From Theodoxus fluviatilis (lineage: Eukaryota > Mollusca > Gastropoda > Cycloneritida > Neritidae): a stretch of DNA of 35,000 nucleotides. Position numbers and translations under genes: made by a program. Position 1 is the first letter of the stretch; each line of letters starts with the position of its first letter. A model generated the notes under the pieces. That model was not told the origin of the DNA, did no database searches, and was given only the letters and a program-made list of their open reading frames with translations. Positions 10,490 through 18,097 of this stretch are shown here, one piece after another. The stretch spans positions 1-35,000 of the forward strand of contig JAWQFJ010026952.1 of the NCBI GenBank assembly GCA_034096865.1, in the 5' to 3' direction.

Positions 10490-11356
10490 TTTGATTTTTC
10501 AGACTCCTAGCATCAAAATGGTGCATTTTTCACTAAAGTTTTCCTACCTTCACGACAGCTAAGAGTGTTTTTGTTTGATGAATTTCATTCAACTGCGCCG
10601 CACTTTTTTTCATGGACTCTACTCTAGACCAGCGGTACCGAGAGGCGATCTATTTAATGTAAGCAGTAGAATTCATCCTCTGATAAACAGGTATAAGACT
10701 TTTAGTCTCATTTTTTAAAATTGCTTATGTTTTCTGGAAATATTCATTTGTAGTCATATTGATATTTTAAACAAATAATATACATTATTATACATAATTG
10801 TGTACCCATTTTGTAAATAAATCTCGATAATTTTACAATGGTGCAGTCGCGAGGAACGAAATTTTAAACTTTGATACTAACGATTTACAACATACAAAGA
10901 CTGCACCGTCGCATGCGTTTAACTATGTACAATACTCAAGCAATAAAATGAGTGAGTCTATCTTGCCAAAGATGCGTCGAAGTGTTCACTTTTTAGAATC
11001 ACGCAGCAGATTCAGGAGATACCGAAGGAAAGAAACTGTGCTGCGCCATCATAACCCAGCCAGCGGACATCCAGCAGAGCCATTGCTCTTTTTTTCTCGC
11101 TGCGATTCGGATGTCAAAGCAACGAGTCTACGTCCATCAAAAGCAGTGAGTCTCTTGTCATTCATGACCCTTCTGCGGCTTGTAGAAAACGTTTATTAAG
11201 CCAAACCAGCATTTGCCATGTACCACTATAATGAAGAGTTCTGGATGTTCTGCATCCTTGCCCATCGACCGAAGGCAATAAGGCCTAGTTTGTCTGAGAA
11301 CAGTTCGTTACGTTCCGGTTCGTGAGGACGCCGACGCCATTGAGGAAAAAGGAGTT

Positions 11357-11434
11357 CCCATATAAAAAAAGTCTATAGAAATATAGAATTCTATAGAAAT
11401 CTATAGAAATTTCTATAGAAAATTTTTATATGGG
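11357..11434. repeat. Palindromic AT-rich hairpin repeat built from CTATAGAAAT units
   Basis: The 78-bp segment starts CCCATATAAAAA and ends with its reverse complement TTTTTATATGGG. Between them, CTATAGAAAT-type units are arranged symmetrically around a central GAATTC (about 11387), so the whole can fold on itself with some mismatches. It could be a tiny MITE or a cruciform-forming satellite. No target duplication was established. Confidence 0.75.
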
Positions 11435-12944
11435 TTGGCAATAACGGGATTAAGGGGGAACACAAAGTCCAAGATGAGATGGATATAGCCTACATGCTCC
11501 TTGCGACCCTTGCTTTTTCTCAGATACCATCATGACCAACTAAAGCGCCCTCAGTAAATGGTGAGAACTCTATTTATCACAATTAAAGGTAAGCCAAATA
11601 TTCACGTGAACGAGAAGTGTTGTAACTGCAGTCGATCCTTTGTAGTGGGCCATGACTCTCAGATCCCTAGCTGTTCAGCACGGTGTGATTGCTCTTTAGC
11701 TTCTGACTGAACATTTGCTTTGCTACCCGACGAGGCCCAAGGGTAAAGTGTAAAGCGATTTGAGACCCAGACATGAGTGGTGAGTCGCTGTACAAAACCA
11801 CACTTTTTTTAATACCTTCTTTACTGAGTTTGGCGCAGTTTACTCAGGAACACGCCGCTAACTCGCTTATCAGAGATCGAGTGATCAGAGGTCAACTGAT
11901 CGAAGTGTTCTCCCACTTTCAGTACGGAGTGATTCTTAATACGAGCTAGGTGCCCATCCGTGCTTTGTCAGAGTTGCTGACTAGTTTCATCAACGCAATA
12001 GGGCACCCTTTTAAGCATCTAATTAAACACAAAGTTTCAGCTGTACTTGCCCCTGATAAGATTGTCAGCCTGGTTAATGGCAACTAATAATGGGGCAAGT
12101 CGAACACCACGTGCTGCACGACTGTACGGTGCTGCCGTCTTCGGTGGCGAGACCGTGCCTCAAGATTGAAACTGATGGTTCCAGCTTTACCACTACTAGA
12201 CTGTAGTCATCGAACAACTGTGTATATGTGTCTGACTTTAATCATCACAATGCATCTATTTGTACTTTGTCCAGAAGACAAAATGAGCGTTAACCAATAT
12301 CAGCGTTGTTTTGTAATCAATGATATTCCTCGTCGATATTGTAAAGTCAACCAACCACTTGGTGGTGTTGACATGAGCGTCTTTGCATTTTTAGTTTATG
12401 AACAGAAAGGCATGAATCGGACTGTGATGACACTGCCTGACGATTGACTTAATCATCTGATCTTCATATGTTGCCATGAATGCGAGAAAAATGCATGTAT
12501 TTCTATGAAAGCTAGACCACCGAGTATTTATCTTTCAAGAGATTCCCTTTTTGACTCACATGCGAAGCAAAAGTGAGTCTATGTACTCATCCGTTTCGTC
12601 CGTCCGGGCGTCCGGGCGTCCGTGAAAAACTTTAACGTTGGATTTTTCTCGGAGACTATTAAGTCTATCAACACCCAATTTGGCATGATGGTGTATGATG
12701 ACAAGGCGTCAAAAAAACATACATAGTGACTTGACCTTGCTTCAAGGTCAAGGTCGCAGGGGCCATAAATGTTGTCTAAAAACAGCCATTTTTCACATTT
12801 TCTCAATTTTCTCTGAAGTTTTTGAGATTGGATACCTGACCTATATATGGTATATAGGGCAAAGTAAGCCCTATCTTTTGATACCAATTTGGTTGACCTT
12901 GCTTTAAGGTCAAGGTCACAGAAGCTCTTCAAAGTTGTAATGTA

Positions 12945-13390
12945 GAGTAGAGTGGGGTAGGAGGCCCATACAGGGTCAAACGCCCATGCCCAAAATATCA
13001 TAAACCACATGACGCAACGAGTCACGTGACATTGTAAGCGCTTCCATTTTGATTCAGCTGTGTGCGCCTTGTTCGAGGTCTCCTCAAGTAAAGAGGTATG
13101 TTTTTGAGCTCGGTACATTGGTTTTCGTCGTGTTTCTTATAACTTTATACTTTCGTAGATTCTGTGCCACAGCACAAATAGCAGATGAAACGAAATGTGA
13201 CGAAACATTTGCTTGTTAGGGGAGACCCTTGGCCATCTTTCAATGCTTGCTAATTGATTGTAGCCTATCCCATTTCCGGCCACACTGCACTGATTTTCAG
13301 TGTATAGGTCTGGGGCAGAACGCCCACAGTAGCAATGGGGTAAAACGCCTACCATGGGCCTTTTGCCCCAAACACATGGCTTATTGCCCC
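12945..13390 (+). repeat. 5' terminal and subterminal repeats of the pogo element
   Basis: After the terminal repeat, variants of the motif GGGG(C/T)AAAACGCC recur: AAACGCCC at about 12979, GGGGCAGAACGCCC at 13312, GGGGTAAAACGCC at 13337, GGGCCTTTTGCCCC (inverted) at 13356 and TTGCCCC near 13384. Similar copies sit at the 3' end. Such subterminal arrays often bind the transposase; here that is inference. Confidence 0.7.
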
Positions 13391-13551
13391 TCATAGTTCT
13401 GGATGATCCGTCGCCAATGCTATTATCATGATCATAATTATACTGCTTAAATATACTGTCAGTGGGGTTTCAATATTATACAGAATACAAACTTCTTAGC
13501 AGATTTTGTAGTTGTGTAAGATCACAATCGATTTTTTTTAATGTTCTACAG
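13096..13551 (+). other. Possible 5'-UTR intron of the transposase gene
   Basis: A donor-like AAGAG/GTATGT lies at 13096 and a T-rich tract plus TTCTACAG at 13544-13551 forms a good acceptor just two bases before the transposase ATG. This would give an ~150-base leader exon from the element's left end. RNA evidence is lacking. Confidence 0.35.
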
Positions 13552-13553
13552 AA

Positions 13554-16025
13554 ATGATGCGCAACTACACCAGAAAATCAGACAGGGGCAGCTATGGCCA
13601 GGACACCCTGTCGAATGCCTTACAGGCAGTCAGCGACGGAGTTCCTGTAATCCGTGCCAGCAAGGAATTTGGCGTCCCTGCTTGTACTCTTCGTCGACAC
13701 AGAGACAAGATAGTGGCAGAACCAGGTGTATTGAAATTGGGCAGATACCGCAATACCCTTACCCCATACATAGAATTTGAGCTGAAGGCCCATGTCGTAC
13801 ACATGGAACGACGACTTCATGGACTTACGATACTGGAGATGAGGCGCCTGGCATTTGATGTTGCAGAGAAAGCTCAGGTCTCGCACCCGTTCAACAAGAA
13901 CACACGACTTGCAGGAAAGGATTGGGTGCAAGGCTTCCTTGCTCGCCACAACCTCACCATCAGGCAGCCCGAAGGAACAAGTATCGCTCGAGCTGTAGGA
14001 TTCAATAAACCTCAGGTTCAACGCTTCTTTGATATCTACAAAGAGCTAATAGAAGCTCGTGACTACACGCCCTCCAGCGTTTGGAATATGGATGAAACAG
14101 GACTGTCGACAGTACAGAAACCTGTGAAGGTCATGGCTTCAAAAGGAACGCGAAAGGTTGGAAAAGTTACAACTGCTGAGCGCGGCTCTTTGGTAACTCT
14201 CGTGTGTACCTGCAATGCAGCCGGAGTCTTCATTCCACCGATGTACATCTTCCCCAGAAAGCGAATGGTGGACTCCCTGATGAAAGATGCGCCTCCACAG
14301 GCTGTTGGATATGTGAGCCCAAGTGGCTGGACTGACTCTGATCTCTTCATGATGTGGCTCCGCCACTTCGTCAGGTTCACAAACTGCTCGCGCGAGAATC
14401 CTCAGATCATTTTGCTGGATGGACACCACAGCCACAAGACACTTGAAGCCATCTTGTTTTGTCGAGAGAACGGGATTGAGCTCCTCACATTGCCGCCACA
14501 CAGCACACATAAGATGCAGCCATTTGACTGCAGTTACTTCAAGTCACTGAAGAGCGCATTCAACACCGAAGCTGACAGCTGGATGGTGGCGCACCCAGGG
14601 AGAAGAATCACAGTCCACGACATAGCGGGACTCTCAGGGAATGCTTTCCTGAGGACAGCACTTGCTGAACGCGCAGTGAAAGGCTTAAAGAGTTGTGGCA
14701 TCTGGCCATTTGATCCGAATGTCTTCACCGACGTCGATTTTGCAGGAGTCTTACTGACAGAAGAACAGACAGGTGAAACAGAAAATACACCTGACCAGCC
14801 TTCACCCAGTACAAGTACACCTGCCCAACAAACTGACAACATCGAAGATCTCTCAGAGGCCATCTCCACAGACCATGAAGCGACAAGACAGCCCATGGAA
14901 GACCAAGGAAGATCCGACAGTGCATCTGCAAACCGTGGCACATCTGTCCCCCTCAACGTTGAGGTCATCCGAACGTCTGGCGACGGACGCTGCATGTTTC
15001 GCAGTCTAGTGATCGGACTGGACCCAAAGCTTCAGACAGCTGAACGCGATGAACACGGCAGGCTGTTAAGCCCAGTTCTGAATGTTTGCGAGACAAGTCA
15101 AGCTGATGGACTTCGGGCCAAAGTCATCCAGTTCATGTGCGACAATTACGACGATTACAAGGAACTTGATATTGAAACCATCAACGCTGATCTGCCACTA
15201 AGGCTGCGTTATTCCTCAATGGGACATCGCATTGCTGAAATGGCAACTCCCTTGACCTACCCCGGAGAACTGGAAATTAACGCCACAAGCAAAGTCCTCG
15301 AAAGACAAATCGTCGTTTTGAGCAGAGACAATGTCGCAGTACAGTGCTACGGGGACAATACTCTCCCAAGTCTGTTTGTCCAGTTCACCAGTGTTGGCCA
15401 GGATGTCGGCCACTACGACTGTGTTCTGCACAGGAGGGCGCAACATACCTCGAGAACACCAGATGCTGAGACTCCAGCTGCTGATGGATCCTCTGCTTCA
15501 TCTCCGCACACAGAGCAGCAGCCAGTTCCAGGGCCGTCCAGCGATAAGGCCAGGCAGCAGCCAGTTCCAGGGCCGTCCAGCGATAAGGCCAGGCAGCAGC
15601 CAGTTCCAGGGCCGTCCAGCGAATGGATCAGGGAGATTATCCATGGCCTTTCCCCACTGCCCAAAGCAATATTTAAGAGACCAAGGTCAAGAAAACCTGA
15701 AACTGCAGAAGTGCTGACCTCTTCTCCCTACAAAAACAAGGTGACTGAAAAACAAAACAACAAGAAACCCAAGAAACCAGCAGACAAACGGAGAAGCAAA
15801 GGCAAGCCTGAGAAGAAAAAAAAGAAGGGACGAGAATCTGAAAACGAGATGAGTGAAGAAGAAGAGGAATGGCCCTGCCTCATTTGCTGTGAGCCTTACA
15901 GCAGAAGCAGACCACGAGATGTGTGGATACAGTGCCAGGTTTGTCTCCTGTGGGCACACGAGGAAAGTACACCTGGACTACCGCAGTTCATCTGCCCGAT
16001 CTGTGAATCGGATGACTCTGATTAA
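13554..16025 (+). CDS. Pogo-type transposase fused to OTU protease domain and PHD-like finger
   Basis: 823 residues, uninterrupted. Residues ~17-55 form a pipsqueak-type helix-turn-helix (TLSNALQAVSDG ... CTLRRHRDK) and ~75-146 a CENPB-type HTH; both should bind the element ends. The DDE_1 catalytic core follows with Asp180 (WNMDETG), Asp289 (LLDGHHSH) and Asp325 (MQPFDCSYF), the DDD triad of pogo elements. An acidic/Ser-rich linker (400-465) leads to an OTU-like domain (~468-625) with nucleophile motif GDGRCMFRS (Cys480, with Asp477) and a C-terminal GHYD (His620), the OTU Cys/His pattern. Next come three copies of QQPVPGPSSDKAR (655-689) and Lys/Arg-rich nuclear signals (705-760). Last is a PHD-like finger (775-817: CxxC, CxxC, His802, CxxC) in which the Cys expected three residues after the His is Ser805. 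ATGATG starts both look usable. The OTU part may cleave ubiquitin-like modifiers; that is inference. Confidence 0.9.
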   Translation: MMRNYTRKSDRGSYGQDTLSNALQAVSDGVPVIRASKEFGVPACTLRRHRDKIVAEPGVLKLGRYRNTLTPYIEFELKAHVVHMERRLHGLTILEMRRLAFDVAEKAQVSHPFNKNTRLAGKDWVQGFLARHNLTIRQPEGTSIARAVGFNKPQVQRFFDIYKELIEARDYTPSSVWNMDETGLSTVQKPVKVMASKGTRKVGKVTTAERGSLVTLVCTCNAAGVFIPPMYIFPRKRMVDSLMKDAPPQAVGYVSPSGWTDSDLFMMWLRHFVRFTNCSRENPQIILLDGHHSHKTLEAILFCRENGIELLTLPPHSTHKMQPFDCSYFKSLKSAFNTEADSWMVAHPGRRITVHDIAGLSGNAFLRTALAERAVKGLKSCGIWPFDPNVFTDVDFAGVLLTEEQTGETENTPDQPSPSTSTPAQQTDNIEDLSEAISTDHEATRQPMEDQGRSDSASANRGTSVPLNVEVIRTSGDGRCMFRSLVIGLDPKLQTAERDEHGRLLSPVLNVCETSQADGLRAKVIQFMCDNYDDYKELDIETINADLPLRLRYSSMGHRIAEMATPLTYPGELEINATSKVLERQIVVLSRDNVAVQCYGDNTLPSLFVQFTSVGQDVGHYDCVLHRRAQHTSRTPDAETPAADGSSASSPHTEQQPVPGPSSDKARQQPVPGPSSDKARQQPVPGPSSEWIREIIHGLSPLPKAIFKRPRSRKPETAEVLTSSPYKNKVTEKQNNKKPKKPADKRRSKGKPEKKKKKGRESENEMSEEEEEWPCLICCEPYSRSRPRDVWIQCQVCLLWAHEESTPGLPQFICPICESDDSD
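15519..15622 (+). repeat. 39-bp tandem repeat within transposase gene
   Basis: Nearly three copies of a 39-base unit encoding QQPVPGPSSDKAR link the OTU domain to the basic region. The units look identical at the DNA level, implying recent expansion. Confidence 0.9.
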
Positions 16026-16049
16026 CTCTTTCCGTACCAGGAACGAGCA

Positions 16050-16551
16050 CAGCTCGTTCCCTTTTTTTATTGTTTTTTTTATTTTTTTATTTTTTTATTT
16101 TTTTTGGTAACATATAGAACAGTCATTCTTCTCCAAAACAAAAAATCAGCATGAAAAAAAATGAACAAATTATTTTTTAATGATTTTTTTAATTCAATGT
16201 CACATAAAAAAATTACTTGGTAGGAAAAGTGTTAAACCCAAACAAGCTGTTCAAAGCTGAATAATTGATGGGGCAAAAGGCACCACACGCATGGGGCAAA
16301 GGGCCCAGGGGATGCGCTTTGCCCCACACTAAAAGGCGTTTTGCCCCGGGTATGGGGCAAAAAGGCAAAAAATAAAATTTTATTTTTCATCCAACTGTGC
16401 TCTTGTCGTTTTTTCTGTCCAGGAGTGTTCGTGATATTTTGTAGCCTAGGTAGGCCTTTATAGTTTGCACCTACTCGGAACTATCTGTGACTTCAACAAG
16501 AAGAGTACTTGAGATTCTTGCTTAAGGGGGGCGCTTTGCCCCACTCTACTA
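16050..16551 (+). repeat. 3' UTR, poly(A) signal and 3' subterminal repeats of the pogo element
   Basis: T-rich runs (about 16063-16105) follow the stop codon. GGGGCAAAAGGC (16270), GGGGCAAAGGGCCC (16293), GCGCTTTGCCCC (16315), AGGCGTTTTGCCCC (16334) and GGGGCAAAAAGGC (16354) lie before and around AATAAA at 16371-16376. GCGCTTTGCCCCACTCTAC closes the element. The array mirrors that at the left end. Confidence 0.75.
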
Positions 16552-16990
16552 TATACATATTTTGAAGTGACCTTGATCCTGAACTATGGAAGATAACTGT
16601 TTCAAACTTAATAATTATGTGGGGCACATGTTATACTTTCATCGTGAGACACATTTGGTCACATATCATCAAGGTCAAGGTCACTTTGACCCTTATGAAA
16701 TGTGACCAAAATGGGGTAGTGAACCATTTAAAGTGACCATTTCTCATGGTAGAAATTCCCAATAAGCACCATTGTGCTTCCTATGCCTTGAATTAACAGC
16801 TTTGTGTTGCATGACCTTGGATGACCTTGACATGTATTTTGGTAGGAAAATGTGTAAAGCATTTCTTAGTGTATGATGTCATTGCTAGGTGTAGTTGTTT
16901 GACCTTGACCTTGAGGGTCACCTGAAGGTCAAGGTCATGCAAAGGTCAAGGTTAAGTATGTGAGTCATATGGGCTTTGCCCTTCTTGTTT

Positions 16991-17878
16991 AAAAACAGGT
17001 AGCGATTTGCCACAATCTTTGGCTTTCATATAATATGGGGACAGATAGGAAATCATTTCTATGGGTGCTTTGCACTGAAACTTACTGATCTAAAACTTAA
17101 TGCTATTTAGGTGTGGTGGGGTACGGGCAGTACTAGCCGTTTAGCCTTTCTCCTTCACGTCAAACTGCTTCTCCTCCCGGTTGATCTAGTAGCTCTGGCA
17201 GTGTGTTGTCCTCATTCCTCATTTGCACTTCATGGTTTAATGTTTCTTTGGAGACTCCTCAGAGTATGAGTGTGGTGGATGGTGTATATAGTCAGGTGAT
17301 CTGGACAGTTGTTACTCATCCAAGTTGTGTTTCATATTTCTCTCTCAGTTGCCAATGTTGTTGTCGTTATTTGTTGTTTATATTTTTCAATAAGAAAATA
17401 ACATAGTAATGTTCTCTTTTTGCAGTATCGTAGTATGCATTCTGCACTGCGATTCTCTTAGTTTTTTGACGTTGTATACTTTTTGTGACCATGTATTTTT
17501 GAGACAGTTGGAAGAATATGACGTGATAGGGAAGAACGGAGAGATTCGGCAGGCGAAAAGGGAAGGGAGCGGACACGGTTAGTGTCGTGTGCCCTTGTAC
17601 GCTGCCATGTAAAGAAGGCGAATAAAGGACTTAGAAGAGTCACCGGCCCAACTTGTCCTCTCGCTTTCCCATCCACGCTTCAACACCAGATTGTCATGCT
17701 CGACAGCCACATCGCCTACCACATAAGCATTATGAATTGATTTGTGTTCGTGCATCCTTAATCAAACCACTACATTCGATATTTGTGATGCAGGCGGTCG
17801 GGAAACGCTTTTAATTTTCGGCTATAATAATGGTCACCACCTCTTGAACTTTTTTGCGCTTTCCCCGTTTGAACGATC
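16991..17878. other. Gene-free stretch upstream of FAM194-like gene 2
   Basis: Short frames only; I recognise no coding, RNA or transposon feature. The distal promoter of the downstream gene would lie here. Confidence 0.5.
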
Positions 17879-17907
17879 CACGTAATGACATCACAGTTCT
17901 GACGTTG
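17879..17907 (+). promoter_or_regulatory. CRE/ATF-like promoter block, FAM194-like gene 2
   Basis: TGACATCAC-AGT-TCTGACGT, about 0.21 kb before the ATG at 18098. It matches the block upstream of gene 1 with the same internal spacing and nearly the same distance to the start, although the surrounding sequence has diverged. Confidence 0.5.
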
Positions 17908-18097
17908 CCTATAGACGTACTTCGAAAACTGAATCTGTCGTTTGCTGTTGCTTCAACATGAGCTTCAATGCCTTCGATATCACTGCTTTTCACAGACAAG
18001 GGGCAGAAGCGGCAAGATCAATAAGCCAATCGTCCATCTAAGTTTTATCTTTTTAATTATACGCGGACAAGGTTTGCCCGCAAATCCTTGGATCGTG

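Larger units (their letters stand above)
9706..12540. other. Intergenic region after FAM194-like gene 1
   Basis: No gene is recognised. It holds a (TC)n tract (about 10422-10486), an AT-rich segment with AATAAA at about 10816, and a palindromic repeat (11357-11434). Open frames at 10948-11199 and 12166-12447 are short and lack convincing homology; the second has a vague likeness to a piggyBac fragment (NQPLGGVDM) that I do not rely on. Confidence 0.5.
12945..16551 (+). mobile_element. Autonomous pogo-superfamily DNA transposon encoding transposase-OTU-PHD
   Basis: A 3607-bp element with TA target duplications (12943-12944 and 16552-16553). The ends are GAGTAGAGTGGGG on the left and, reverse-complemented, TAGTAGAGTGGGG on the right: 12 of 13 bases form an inverted repeat. 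The empty site is visible in copy A of the host repeat, which fixes both borders. It holds one long gene (13554-16025), numerous subterminal GGGGCAAAACGCC-like motifs at both ends, T-rich 3' sequence and an AATAAA. The TA duplication plus psq/CENPB-HTH/DDE transposase place it in the pogo group of Tc1/mariner-type elements. An intact frame and well-preserved ends suggest fairly recent activity. Confidence 0.9.
12548..16990 (-). mobile_element. TGACCTTGA-rich interspersed repeat, copy B (reversed), split by a pogo element
   Basis: This is the reverse complement of the repeat at 4079-4944. Its left end (TTTTTGACTCACATGCGAAG) matches the 3' end of copy A and its right end (GGGCTTTGCCCTTCTTGTTT) matches the 5' end. 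Removing 12945-16553 leaves about 834 bp collinear with copy A, including the GGAC minisatellite near 12600 and the paired TGACCTTGA motifs. The pogo insertion point falls within GTTGGATTGTATACATATTT of copy A read on the minus strand (about 4522-4541), which acts as the empty site. Confidence 0.85.

Noticed and set aside
10948..11199. 83-codon frame MSESILPKMRR...
   Set aside because: Of a length expected by chance, with no recognisable family or flanking signals.
12166..12447. 93-codon frame with NQPLGGVDM reminiscent of a piggyBac transposase core
   Set aside because: Only a few residues match, the surrounding motifs and acidic catalytic residues are not recognisable, and no inverted repeats or TTAA duplications were found.
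12579..13118. 179-codon minus-strand frame
   Set aside because: It spans the border between the TGACCTTGA repeat and the pogo element, and its composition follows the repeat; both elements' borders argue against a gene.
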